A stretch of 64,000 nucleotides of DNA from the NCBI RefSeq assembly GCF_028023675.1, contig NZ_JAQIOZ010000001.1, positions 268,654 to 332,653 on the forward strand, written 5' to 3'. Made by a program: the position numbers and the translations under genes. This document shows, piece by piece, positions 7,637 through 15,280 of this stretch. Source of the stretch: Primorskyibacter aestuariivivens (GTDB taxonomy: Bacteria > Pseudomonadota > Alphaproteobacteria > Rhodobacterales > Rhodobacteraceae). Under the pieces are notes generated by a model. It had not been told where the DNA came from. It saw only the letters and a program-made list of their open reading frames with translations, and did no database searches. The stretch's first letter is position 1, and each line of letters begins with the position of its first letter.

Positions 7637-8317
7637 ATGAAGATCGGTATTCTGACAACCGGCCACACGCCCGAAGAACTGGCGGATCTGGGCAATTACG
7701 AAGCGCTGTTCCGCAAACTCCTCGACGGGCAAGACTTTGAGTTCGAGAACTACAACGTGGTCGACGGGGTGTTTCCCGAGACGGTCAACGCCGCCGATGG
7801 CTGGCTGATCACCGGATCGAAACACGGGGCCTATGAGCCGCATGACTGGATCCCGCCGTTGGAGCAGTTCATCCGCGACGCCTATGTGGCACAGGTGCCT
7901 GTCGTGGGCATCTGCTTTGGCCATCAGATCATCGCGCAGGCGCTGGGGGGCCGCGTCGAGAAATTCGGGCGCGGCTGGGCTGTTGGCCGCAAGACTTATG
8001 ATTTTGGCGGTGAGCCGGTGGCGTTGAACGCCTGGCATCAGGATCAGGTCACGGTGCGCCCGGTGGACGCGCAGGTCGTGGCGTCGAACGAATTCTGCGA
8101 AAACGCGGCGCTGGTCTATGGCGACCGGGTGTTCACCGTGCAGGCCCATCCCGAGTTCGAAGCCAGCTTTATCGACGGGCTGATCCGCACGCGCGGACGC
8201 GGTGTGGTGCCCGATGACCAGCTTGAGGCGGCCAAAGCCACGCTTGACCAGCCCACCGACAATGCTCGGCTTGCAAACCAGATTGCCCGGTTCTTCCGGG
8301 AAAGGAGCCTCTCATGA
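7637..8317 (+). CDS. Class I glutamine amidotransferase
   Basis: This 226-residue protein has the triad-type GATase fold. The nucleophile elbow is GICFGHQ (Cys93), with His171 and Glu173 in HPEFE, completing Cys-His-Glu. Length is close to stand-alone GATase domains of the GMP-synthase-like group rather than the longer PuuD group. Between two gamma-glutamyl ligase-like genes it most plausibly hydrolyses a gamma-glutamyl intermediate, a role known for PuuD in putrescine degradation; this is inference. It starts 19 nt after the first ligase and its stop overlaps the second ligase by 4 nt (ATGA at 8314), so the three form one translational unit. Confidence 0.88.
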   Translation: MKIGILTTGHTPEELADLGNYEALFRKLLDGQDFEFENYNVVDGVFPETVNAADGWLITGSKHGAYEPHDWIPPLEQFIRDAYVAQVPVVGICFGHQIIAQALGGRVEKFGRGWAVGRKTYDFGGEPVALNAWHQDQVTVRPVDAQVVASNEFCENAALVYGDRVFTVQAHPEFEASFIDGLIRTRGRGVVPDDQLEAAKATLDQPTDNARLANQIARFFRERSLS

Positions 8318-9672
8318 GCGACTGGACCGATCAGATTCCCGAGGCCGCGCGCGCCTATCTCGAGGACCGGCGGCTGGACGAGGTGGAATGCATCATTTCC
8401 GACCTGCCCGGTATCGCGCGGGGCAAGGCCGTGCCTGCCAGCAAATTCGCCCGGCAATCGCATTTCTTCCTGCCGGACTCGATTTTCTACCAGACCATCA
8501 CCGGTGACTGGGGCGAGGCCGCGGGCGATGGTGGCTTTATCGAACGCGACATGATCCTGAAGCCGGACATGTCCACCGCCACCGCCGCGCCATGGACCGG
8601 CGACTGGACGTTGCAGGTGATCCATGACGCCTTTGCCCGCGATGGCACACCGATCCCGTTCAGCCCGCGCAACGTCCTCAAGCACGTGGTCGGGATGTAT
8701 AACAAGCAGGGCTGGAAACCGGTGGTGGCACCGGAGATGGAATTCTATCTCGTGGCGCGCAATATCGACCCGGCCAAGAAGATCGAACCGATGATGGGCC
8801 GCTCGGGTCGCCCCGCCGCCGCGCGGCAGGCCTATTCCATGACCGCGGTGGATGAGTTCGGCCCGGTGATTGACGACATCTATGATTTCGCCGAAGCGCA
8901 GGGATTCGAGATCGACGGCATCACCCAGGAGGGCGGCGCGGGGCAGTTGGAGATCAACCTGCGCCATGGCAACCCGGTCAAGCTCGCCGACGAGGTATTC
9001 TATTTCAAACGGCTGATCCGCGAGGCGGCTTTGCGCCATGATTGCTTTGCCACCTTCATGGCCAAACCGATCGAGGATGAGCCGGGATCGGCCATGCATA
9101 TCCATCATTCGATCCTCGATATCGAGACCGGGCGGAACCTGTTCTCCGGGCCGCAGGGCGGCGAAACGGATGCGTTTTTCCATTTCATCGGCGGCTTGCA
9201 AAAGCATATGCCCGCCGCTGTTGCGGTGATCGCGCCCTATGTGAATTCCTATCGCCGTTTCGTGCGCGATCACGCCGCGCCGATCAATCTGGAATGGGGC
9301 CGCGACAACCGCACCACCGGCATCCGCATCCCGATCTCGGACCCGGAAGCGCGACGGGTGGAAAACCGCATGGCCGGGATGGACTGCAACCCTTACTTAG
9401 GCATCGCGGCCTCGCTGGCCTGTGGCTATCTGGGACTGGTGAACGAGGAACGCCCGGACAAGCAATTCCGTGGCGATGCCTATGACGGCGAGCCGGATAT
9501 TCCGCAGGTGTTGGGACAGGCGCTGGATCTGTTTGACGAGGCCGCAGACCTGCATGGCGTGTTGGGCGAGGAATTTGCCCGGGTCTATGGCATCGTGAAA
9601 CGCGCGGAATATGAAGAATTCCTGCAGGTCATCTCGCCATGGGAGCGGGAGCATCTGCTGCTGAACGTGTGA
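8314..9672 (+). CDS. Glutamine-synthetase-family ligase, copy 2
   Basis: This 452-residue glutamine synthetase superfamily member is a paralogue of the 6268-7617 product. Recognisable blocks are VVAPEMEFYLV, QEGGAGQLEINLRHGN, GSAMHIHHSILD and NRTTGIRIPISDPEARRVENRMAGMDCNPYLGIAASLACG. AGGAGCC precedes the ATG, which overlaps the stop of the amidotransferase gene by 4 nt. Two such ligases in one operon suggest either two related substrates or a heteromeric enzyme. As in PuuA-like proteins it should be cytoplasmic and ATP/Mg-dependent. The residues that would fix the acceptor cannot be assigned by eye. Confidence 0.88.
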   Translation: MSDWTDQIPEAARAYLEDRRLDEVECIISDLPGIARGKAVPASKFARQSHFFLPDSIFYQTITGDWGEAAGDGGFIERDMILKPDMSTATAAPWTGDWTLQVIHDAFARDGTPIPFSPRNVLKHVVGMYNKQGWKPVVAPEMEFYLVARNIDPAKKIEPMMGRSGRPAAARQAYSMTAVDEFGPVIDDIYDFAEAQGFEIDGITQEGGAGQLEINLRHGNPVKLADEVFYFKRLIREAALRHDCFATFMAKPIEDEPGSAMHIHHSILDIETGRNLFSGPQGGETDAFFHFIGGLQKHMPAAVAVIAPYVNSYRRFVRDHAAPINLEWGRDNRTTGIRIPISDPEARRVENRMAGMDCNPYLGIAASLACGYLGLVNEERPDKQFRGDAYDGEPDIPQVLGQALDLFDEAADLHGVLGEEFARVYGIVKRAEYEEFLQVISPWEREHLLLNV

Positions 9673-9677
9673 TGTCA

Positions 9678-9739
9678 GGGGGCTTTGCCCCCTCGGCCTG
9701 CGGCCTCACCCCCAGGATATTTTTGAGCCAAAGAAGGAC
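9678..9739. repeat. GC-rich intergenic hairpin repeat, copy 2
   Basis: GGGGGCTTTGCCCCC forms one stem and GGCCTGCGGCC a second; CCCCCAGGATATTTTT and an AAAGAAGG tail follow. The order of parts matches copy 1 at 5316-5375. The element separates the second ligase gene from the FAD oxidase gene; AAGAAGG at its end lies 15-20 nt before the next ATG. Confidence 0.7.
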
Positions 9740-9750
9740 TGGACCGCGCC

Positions 9751-11046
9751 ATGAACCTGCTGTTTTCCAATGATAAACAGGGGCAGTATCCGGATAGCTG
9801 GTACGCGGCGACTGCGGAGCTTCTTGACCCCTTTGCGCCCTTGCGCGGCGAGGTGCAGGCGGATGTCTGCATCCTGGGCGCGGGCTATACCGGGCTGTCG
9901 GCGGCGCTGGAACTGGCACGGGCGGGGCGGCGCGTAGTTGTGCTCGAGGCGCATCGCGTGGGGTTTGGTGCATCAGGGCGCAATGGTGGGCAATTGGGCT
10001 CGGGGCAGCGGGTGGACCAGCAGGCACTGGAAAAGATGCTCGGGCGCGCGGATGCGGCGAAATACTGGCAGATGGGAGAAGAAGCAAAGGCGCTGGTCAA
10101 GCGGCTGATCGCCGAGCATGAGATTGATTGCTACCTGCGTCCCGGCGTGGCCTGGACCGGGTCGAGCGACACAGAGGTTGCGGAGCTTTATGAATACGCC
10201 GGGTTCCTGCGGGATCGTTATGGCTATGACGCGATGGAGCGGCTCAATGCCGAGGCTTGCCACACGCTTTGCCCCTCGCCCGATTACAAGGGCGGTGTGA
10301 TCGACTGGGACGCCGCGCATCTGCACCCGTTGCGCTATGTGCTGGGTCTGGCGCGTGCGGCGCGGGATGCCGGGGCGGTGATCCATGAAAACAGCCATGT
10401 GCATCGCGTGACGCCGGGGCTGGTCCAGACGGATCGCGGGCGGATCAGGGCCGATCACATCATCCTTGCCGGCAATGGGTATCTGGGCGGGCTCAACCGC
10501 AAGGTTTCTGCCCGCGTCATGCCGATCAACAATTTCATCGCCGCGACCGAGCCACTGGGCGCGCGAAAGGCAGAGGTGCTGACCCGCGACGTGGCGGTGG
10601 CCGACAGCCGATTTGTGGTGAATTACTTTCGCCTGTCCCATGACGGTCGGCTGCTCTTTGGCGGCGGTGAGACCTATGGATACCGCTTCCCAAGCGACAT
10701 TGCCGCCAAGGTGCGCGGACCGATGCTGGAGATTTTCCCGCATCTGAAAGATGTGAAGATCGACTATGCCTGGGGTGGCACGCTTGCCATCACCATGAAG
10801 CGACTGCCCTATCTGGCGCGGGTGGGCACGGGCATTCTGTCGGCCTCGGGCTATTCCGGTCACGGCGTCGGCACCGCCACCCATGCCGGATGGCTGATGG
10901 CGCGCGCGGTGATGGGGGAACAGGACGGGTTCGACGCCATGGCCGCCCTGCCCGTCCCGGCCTTTCCCGGCGGAGGCATGTTCCGCACCCCGCTCCTGAC
11001 CCTTGCGATGAGCTGGTACGCGCTGCGCGACCGGCTTGGGGTCTGA
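9751..11046 (+). CDS. FAD-dependent amine/amino acid oxidoreductase (PuuB/OrdL type)
   Basis: This 431-residue enzyme of the D-amino-acid-oxidase fold should oxidise an amine or N-glutamyl amine with FAD. The N-terminal dinucleotide site is GAGYTG (43-48), followed by VVVLEAHRVGFGASGRNGGQ, the pattern seen in PuuB/OrdL-like oxidases. The C-terminal FAD segment includes SGYSGHGVGTATHAG. It is the last gene of the ABC/ligase/amidotransferase series. In the PuuA-PuuB-PuuD logic an amine is glutamylated, oxidised, then deglutamylated; the gene content fits this, but an aldehyde dehydrogenase is not visible in the window. Confidence 0.88.
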   Translation: MNLLFSNDKQGQYPDSWYAATAELLDPFAPLRGEVQADVCILGAGYTGLSAALELARAGRRVVVLEAHRVGFGASGRNGGQLGSGQRVDQQALEKMLGRADAAKYWQMGEEAKALVKRLIAEHEIDCYLRPGVAWTGSSDTEVAELYEYAGFLRDRYGYDAMERLNAEACHTLCPSPDYKGGVIDWDAAHLHPLRYVLGLARAARDAGAVIHENSHVHRVTPGLVQTDRGRIRADHIILAGNGYLGGLNRKVSARVMPINNFIAATEPLGARKAEVLTRDVAVADSRFVVNYFRLSHDGRLLFGGGETYGYRFPSDIAAKVRGPMLEIFPHLKDVKIDYAWGGTLAITMKRLPYLARVGTGILSASGYSGHGVGTATHAGWLMARAVMGEQDGFDAMAALPVPAFPGGGMFRTPLLTLAMSWYALRDRLGV

Positions 11047-11120
11047 CTTTTCCGGCACAGTTTCGCCCGTCTTCACCTGGTCATGGAAATTTCACTTTTG
11101 CGCCCAGCTCCTTTGTTTTA

Positions 11121-11149
11121 CTTTTCCTGAAAGGCTAATTAAGGAAAAG
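11121..11149 (+). promoter_or_regulatory. Stem-loop covering the ribosome-binding site of the DegT-type gene
   Basis: CTTTTCCT (11121-11128) is the exact complement of AGGAAAAG (11142-11149), with a 13-nt loop. The right arm contains the Shine-Dalgarno core (AAGGA) of the gene starting at 11154. If the mRNA includes this leader, the stem would hide the ribosome site. Whether this matters in vivo is not known. Confidence 0.45.
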
Positions 11150-11153
11150 CAAA

Positions 11154-12356
11154 ATGACAGCCATGATGCAGGCCCCGAATGTCCATGATGCCGAACCGAT
11201 CCCCGAGGCGGCCCGGGAAGAGATAGACCGTCTCCTGCAATCCGGAGACCTGTTCCGCTACACCGCGCCGGAAAACGCGCCGGTGTCTTTGCTGGAAGCC
11301 GAATTCGCCGCTTTCATGGGCGTGAAATACGCGCTGGCGGTGTCCTCCTGTTCCGCTGCGCTGTTCCTGTCGCTCAAGGCGTTGGGCCTGCCGCGTGATG
11401 CCAAGGTACTGATCCCGGCTTTCACCTTTGCCGCAGTGCCGTCGTCGGTCGTGCATGCGGAATGCCGCCCCGTACTTTGCGAGGTGGGCGACAATTACCG
11501 GGTCAACCTGGCGGATTTCGAGGCCAAGCTGGACGAGGTCGAGGCCGTCATCATCAGCCATATGCGCGGCCATACCTCGGACATGGACGCGATCATGACC
11601 ATGTGTAACGCGCGCTCCATTCCCGTGGTGGAAGATGCCGCGCATTCGCTGGGCACCCGCTGGAACGGGCAGAAGATCGGCACCATGGGCAGGATCGGCT
11701 GCTTCAGCTTCCAATCCTACAAGCTGGTCAATGCGGGCGAAGGCGGGATCATGATCACCGACGATCCCGAGATTGTGGCCAAGGCGATCATCATGTCGGG
11801 TGCCTATGAGCATAACTGGAACAAGCACCCGGTGCTCATGGATGTGTTCCCCGCCATTCAGAATACCCTGCCGCTTTATAACCTTCGCATGTCCAACCTG
11901 TCGGCGGCGGTGATCCGCCCGCAGCTGGCCCATGTGGAACGGCGCGTGTCGGACGGGCGGCGCAACCATGATCATGTGGCCGCAAAGCTGAACCAGAGCC
12001 CATGGATCACCGTACCCGACAAGCTGCCCGCCGAAGAGCGCGCGCCGGATTCGATCCAGTTCAACCTTGATGGCATGAGCGAGGACGCGCGCCGCGACTT
12101 TGCCCGCATCGCCGCCGAAGCCGGGGTCAAGGTGCAGATCTTTGGCCTGTCGGCGGACAATGCGCGTGCCTTCTGGAACTGGCATTTCGTGCCGGACCTG
12201 CCCCGCGACCTCCCCGCGACACGCGCCATGCTGATGCGCGCCTGTGACGTGCGCCTGCCCGCACGCCTGACACCTGCGGAATGCGATTTCATCGCCGATG
12301 TGCTTGTCAGTGCCGCAGAGCAGGCCGTGACGCCGGAACGCGCCTACGGGACGTGA
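11154..12356 (+). CDS. DegT/DnrJ/EryC1/StrS-family PLP aminotransferase
   Basis: This 400-residue fold-type I PLP enzyme matches the sugar-aminotransferase family. VVEDAAHSLGTRWNGQKIG (Asp161 of the pyridine-nitrogen contact) and FSFQSYKLVNAGEGG (Lys190, Schiff-base lysine) are both in the expected spacing. LIPAFTFAAVPSSVVHA is the usual substrate/phosphate segment. An AT-rich leader with AAGGAAAAG precedes the ATG. The family usually aminates nucleotide-linked keto-sugars or makes AHBA-like compounds, but no sugar-nucleotide genes are next to it; it lies between the FAD oxidase and a cobalamin riboswitch. Its substrate is therefore uncertain. Confidence 0.88.
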   Translation: MTAMMQAPNVHDAEPIPEAAREEIDRLLQSGDLFRYTAPENAPVSLLEAEFAAFMGVKYALAVSSCSAALFLSLKALGLPRDAKVLIPAFTFAAVPSSVVHAECRPVLCEVGDNYRVNLADFEAKLDEVEAVIISHMRGHTSDMDAIMTMCNARSIPVVEDAAHSLGTRWNGQKIGTMGRIGCFSFQSYKLVNAGEGGIMITDDPEIVAKAIIMSGAYEHNWNKHPVLMDVFPAIQNTLPLYNLRMSNLSAAVIRPQLAHVERRVSDGRRNHDHVAAKLNQSPWITVPDKLPAEERAPDSIQFNLDGMSEDARRDFARIAAEAGVKVQIFGLSADNARAFWNWHFVPDLPRDLPATRAMLMRACDVRLPARLTPAECDFIADVLVSAAEQAVTPERAYGT

Positions 12357-12431
12357 GCAGACACGGGGCCATCCGTCGCATTCTGCCGCAGATTGGGCGA
12401 AAACAGATTGACGGGGCCGACAATTGTCTGG

Positions 12432-12620
12432 CATCCCAAAGATACGACCGGAGTTGGCGCACCACATGCGCCAGCAACTAAGGGAATGCAGTGCGGCACC
12501 CCGCCAAATCTGCAGCTGCCCCCGCAACTGTAAGCGGAGAGCCGGGCCGAATACGCCACTGGAGAAATCCGGGAAGGCCGGTCGCAGGTGTTGACACGCG
12601 AAGCCAGGAGACCTGAGCGG
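12432..12620 (+). ncRNA. Cobalamin (B12) riboswitch
   Basis: The conserved cobalamin aptamer landmarks appear in order. They are GGGAATGCAGTGCGG (12482-12496), GCTGCCCCCGCAACTGTAAG, GCCACTGG, GGGAAGGC, and the B12 box AAGCCAGGAGACCTGAGC near 12601-12618. A short hairpin (12455-12473, TGGCGC paired with GCGCCA) precedes the core. The 5' boundary is approximate. The element sits upstream of cbtB and cbtA, predicted cobalt transport genes, so adenosylcobalamin binding would be expected to switch them off when B12 is plentiful. The core motifs are diagnostic. Confidence 0.93.
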
Positions 12621-12668
12621 TCCAACAAGAACACGCGCCTTCGGGTGAGAAGGAATATGGAGACAGAA

Positions 12669-12836
12669 ATGACAACACAGACCGTCGCAGTCAAAAGCAC
12701 CTCCCGCATCAGCGCCGCCATTCTGGCCGTGGCCTTTGGCATTGGCATCGTTGCGATCACCGGCCATGTTCAGGCCGCAGCGCTGCACGACGCGGCACAT
12801 GACGTGCGCCACGCCACCGGCTTCCCCTGCCACTGA
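12669..12836 (+). CDS. cbtB: Cobalt transporter subunit CbtB
   Basis: This 55-residue protein has one membrane helix (about residues 15-35, ISAAILAVAFGIGIVAIT) and ends in a histidine-rich tail (HDAAHDVRHATGFPCH) typical of CbtB. It is the partner of CbtA in predicted B12-regulated cobalt uptake. The ATG at 12669 has GGAG six bases upstream; an in-frame ATG at 12657 would add METE, but its ribosome site is too close. The cobalamin riboswitch lies directly upstream, and cbtA starts 4 nt after the stop. The tail presumably presents metal to the transporter; that is inference from its histidines. Confidence 0.9.
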   Translation: MTTQTVAVKSTSRISAAILAVAFGIGIVAITGHVQAAALHDAAHDVRHATGFPCH

Positions 12837-12840
12837 CCTC

Positions 12841-13521
12841 ATGTTCACACGGATTTTGACCAGCGCGCTGTTCGCTGGTGCTGCAGCAGGGCTGATTACC
12901 GCCCTGCTGCAGCTGTATTTCGTGCAGCCTGTGCTGCTCCATGCGGAGCTGTACGAGGGCGGCGACCTTGTGCATTTCGGCGCACAGGAGCTGGCCCCGG
13001 CAGTACAGGAGCTTGGCGGTTTCGACGCGGTGCGGGACGGGCTGAGTATCATCTTCACCATGCTGATCTATGCGGGCTATGCGCTGGTGCTCGTGGCCCT
13101 GATGTCGGTGGCCGAGGAGCGCGGTGCCTCCATCAACGGGCGCAGCGGCTTGATCTGGGGCGTCTGCGGTTTCATTGCCGTACATTTCGCGCCGGGTCTG
13201 TCGCTCGCACCGGAAGTACCGGGGGTGGCGGCGGCGGATATCACCGCACGGCAAATCTGGTGGGGGGCCACGGTGCTGGCTGCCGCGATTGCCATGTGGC
13301 TGATCGCCTTTGGTCAAAGCTGGACCGCCTGGGGCGCGGCGGTGGTGCTGTTGCTTGCGCCGCATGTGGTTGGTGCGCCGCAACCTGACGTCTTCACCGG
13401 CCCCGTCCCGACCGAGCTTGGCGCGCTGTTTGCCGCGCGGGCCTTTGGTATCGGGCTTGCGGCCTGGGTCATGCTGGGCGGATTCGCGGGATATTTCTGG
13501 TCCCGCGACGAAACCGCCTAG
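12841..13521 (+). CDS. cbtA: Cobalt transporter subunit CbtA
   Basis: This 226-residue integral membrane protein begins MFTRILTSALFAGAAAGLIT, a typical CbtA N-terminus, and has about five hydrophobic helices. Segments include FTMLIYAGYALVLVALMSVA, GLIWGVCGFIAVHFAPGLSL and the Pro-Glu containing EVPGVAAADITARQIWWGATV. It lies 4 nt downstream of cbtB and behind the cobalamin riboswitch, so it is expected to bring cobalt into the cell when B12 is short. Its start was set by homology to the family N-terminus, although the frame is open further upstream. The transport role is predicted for the family from its regulation. Confidence 0.9.
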   Translation: MFTRILTSALFAGAAAGLITALLQLYFVQPVLLHAELYEGGDLVHFGAQELAPAVQELGGFDAVRDGLSIIFTMLIYAGYALVLVALMSVAEERGASINGRSGLIWGVCGFIAVHFAPGLSLAPEVPGVAAADITARQIWWGATVLAAAIAMWLIAFGQSWTAWGAAVVLLLAPHVVGAPQPDVFTGPVPTELGALFAARAFGIGLAAWVMLGGFAGYFWSRDETA

Positions 13522-13576
13522 GGGCATGGATAATCTGCCTGTGCCTACCGATGGCCGCAGATAACCAAGACGACAA

Positions 13577-13605
13577 CCGGGCTGCGAAACCGCAACGCGG
13601 CCCGG
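13577..13605 (+). terminator. GC-rich stem-loop downstream of cbtA
   Basis: CCGGGC-T-GCG (13577 onward) pairs with CGC-G-GCCCGG (to 13605) around an AAACCGCAA-type loop, and is followed by ATTTAACTT. It may terminate or attenuate the cbtBA transcript before the His-rich gene. The U-tract is poor. Confidence 0.45.
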
Positions 13606-13639
13606 ATTTAACTTCGCATTGAGCTATTCGGAGGACCAC

Positions 13640-14146
13640 ATGGATCGCTCCATTCCTCTATTCCTGATCGGGCTGGTCTTTGGCGGCGGGCTGGGGTTCA
13701 CCTATGCGGCTGGCAACGGGATCACGCTGGATGGTCACGACCATGCGGACCCGGCCCATCACGGCGCGCTTGACGGCGGGCATGCCGGGCATGGCAAGCA
13801 TGACGAAATGCTGCAGATCGCGCTGGGCAGCGATGCGCCGACGCTCATGACGCATATCACACCTGACCCGGCGAGCGGCTGGAACCTGCATATCATGACG
13901 CAGAATTTCGCCTTTTCTCCGGAACGCGCCAGCCTTGACCACGTGCCCGGCGAAGGCCATGCGCATGTCTATATCAACGGGGTGAAACTTGGGCGCGTCT
14001 ACAGCCCCTGGGTGCATCTGGACAATCTGCCCGAAGGTGAGGTCGAGGTGAAGGTCTCGCTGAATGCCAATGACCATCGGCTGCTTGCCGTCGGAGACAG
14101 GGCATTGGAGGCGGTTCAGGTGATCACGGTGGCCCCGGGCGACTGA
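13640..14146 (+). CDS. Membrane-anchored His-rich periplasmic protein
   Basis: This 168-residue protein has an N-terminal membrane anchor or uncleaved signal (PLFLIGLVFGGGLGFTYAAG). A histidine-rich linker with about ten His follows (GHDHADPAHHGALDGGHAGHGKHDE), and then a beta-rich C-terminal domain with GHAHVYINGVKLGRVYSPWVHL. It likely binds a transition metal in the periplasm. GGAGG lies 7 nt before the ATG at 13640. It directly follows cbtBA, so a cobalt-handling role is plausible but inferred; copper- or silver-handling proteins look similar. It converges with the Cys-rich gene at 14157-14534. Confidence 0.65.
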   Translation: MDRSIPLFLIGLVFGGGLGFTYAAGNGITLDGHDHADPAHHGALDGGHAGHGKHDEMLQIALGSDAPTLMTHITPDPASGWNLHIMTQNFAFSPERASLDHVPGEGHAHVYINGVKLGRVYSPWVHLDNLPEGEVEVKVSLNANDHRLLAVGDRALEAVQVITVAPGD

Positions 14147-14156
14147 CGCGATCTCT

Positions 14157-14534
14157 CTAGACCAGCGCCGGCACCCGCCCCTTGAGGCAAAAGCGCAAGC
14201 GACCACAGGCTGTTGCATCCTCGATCCAGCCCGCATCCGCCGCCAGATAGGCGTGCAGCGTGGCGATGATATCCGCGCAATCGGCCTCGGGATCGATCCC
14301 GCCAAAGAAATAGGTCGCCCGCCCCGGCCCCTGAAGCGCGAGCGAGACCGGATCGGAACAGCCATTCATGCAGGATTGGAACGCCAGCCGGACAGGCACG
14401 TCAAAGCTGGCCTGTTCCAGCGCAGCCTGCAACGCGTGTGCCCCCTGCCCCGGACAGGTGGCGCATAGCTGCAGCACGACAGCCCCGGGTGCAAAGCCAT
14501 CCGGGCTGTCCGCCTTACGCATGTCGCCGTTCAT
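14157..14534 (-). CDS. DUF1636-like Cys-rich metal-binding protein
   Basis: This 125-residue protein has paired cysteines: LCATCPGQ near the N-terminus and SCMNGCSDP in the middle, with FFGGIDPEADCADI after them. The arrangement resembles thioredoxin-like [2Fe-2S] ferredoxins and the DUF1636 family, which is often found near cobalamin or cobalt genes. It starts 8 nt after the end of phaR and may be cotranscribed with it, though its position opposite the cbt genes suggests a link to metal handling. No Shine-Dalgarno sequence is obvious at 14534; ATG at 14522 is an alternative. The cofactor (2Fe-2S or another metal) is not proven. Confidence 0.7.
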   Translation of the reverse strand: MNGDMRKADSPDGFAPGAVVLQLCATCPGQGAHALQAALEQASFDVPVRLAFQSCMNGCSDPVSLALQGPGRATYFFGGIDPEADCADIIATLHAYLAADAGWIEDATACGRLRFCLKGRVPALV

Positions 14535-14542
14535 CGCGCGGG

Positions 14543-15100
14543 TTACTTGTTCATCTTCGACAGCTTGGATTGCAGATCGGCGAGCTGCTTCTTGATCTCG
14601 TCCAGATCCTCACCCTCGGCCGCCTTCTCGGACCCACCGCTTTCGGAGGTATCCTTGGCCTCCGCGCCCGGAGCGGTCCAGCCGCCGGTCATCGCCTTCA
14701 TGAAAGCTTCCTGCTGCGCCTGCATGGCCTCGAACCCGGGCATCTTGGCCATCGGGTTCATTTCCATCATCTTATTCTGGCCCTGCCGCAGCATGTCAAA
14801 TGACGCGCTCAGGAACTGAGGCACCACGCTTTGCGCCTGTGTCGTGTAGCTGCGCACAAGATCGTTGAGCACGCCCAGCGGCAACACGTTCTCGCCGCGG
14901 CTTTCATGTTCTGCAATGATCTGAAGCAGATATTGCCGTGTCAGGTCGTCACCGGATTTCAGATCGATGATCTGAACATCGCGACCATCGCGGATGAAAC
15001 CCGCGATATCTTCCAGCGTCACGTAATCGCTGGTTTCGGTATTATACAGCCTGCGGCTGGCATACCGTTTGATCAGCAATGGTTTCGATGCATCTGACAC
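14543..15100 (-). CDS. phaR: Polyhydroxyalkanoate synthesis repressor PhaR
   Basis: This 185-residue repressor opens with the PHA-regulator DNA-binding domain (LLIKRYASRRLYNTETSDYVTLEDIAGFIRDG), followed by a PHB-binding region and a C-terminal coiled-coil segment rich in Lys/Glu. PhaR binds DNA until PHA granules titrate it off, releasing phasin expression. Here it lies directly beside two phasin genes, phaC and phaZ. Two matches to the CTGC-N3-GCAG operator known for PhaR of related bacteria are upstream of each phasin gene. Its own upstream region (15101-15240) also has TGC/GCA-rich sequence, consistent with autoregulation. Confidence 0.93.
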   Translation of the reverse strand: MSDASKPLLIKRYASRRLYNTETSDYVTLEDIAGFIRDGRDVQIIDLKSGDDLTRQYLLQIIAEHESRGENVLPLGVLNDLVRSYTTQAQSVVPQFLSASFDMLRQGQNKMMEMNPMAKMPGFEAMQAQQEAFMKAMTGGWTAPGAEAKDTSESGGSEKAAEGEDLDEIKKQLADLQSKLSKMNK

Positions 15101-15206
15101 AAGCGACCCTCCCCGGACTTTTCAGCGCTGCAGCAAACCCTACGCTACCGCAGAAAAAAAAGGAAGTGCCGCGATGATGCGACGCAGCATGTCGCTGCAC
15201 AACGAA

Positions 15207-15234
15207 AAAGGCGGACCCGGTCGGGCCCGCCTTT
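15207..15234 (-). terminator. Rho-independent terminator of phasin gene 1
   Basis: AAAGGCGGaCCCGG-type arms pair across 15207-15234, with A5 on the plus strand giving a U-tract for minus-strand transcripts. It lies downstream of the phasin stop at 15281. Confidence 0.75.
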
Positions 15235-15280
15235 CCAATGATCCGCGCCTCAGGGAGGAGGTCGGCGCGAGATGCATGTC

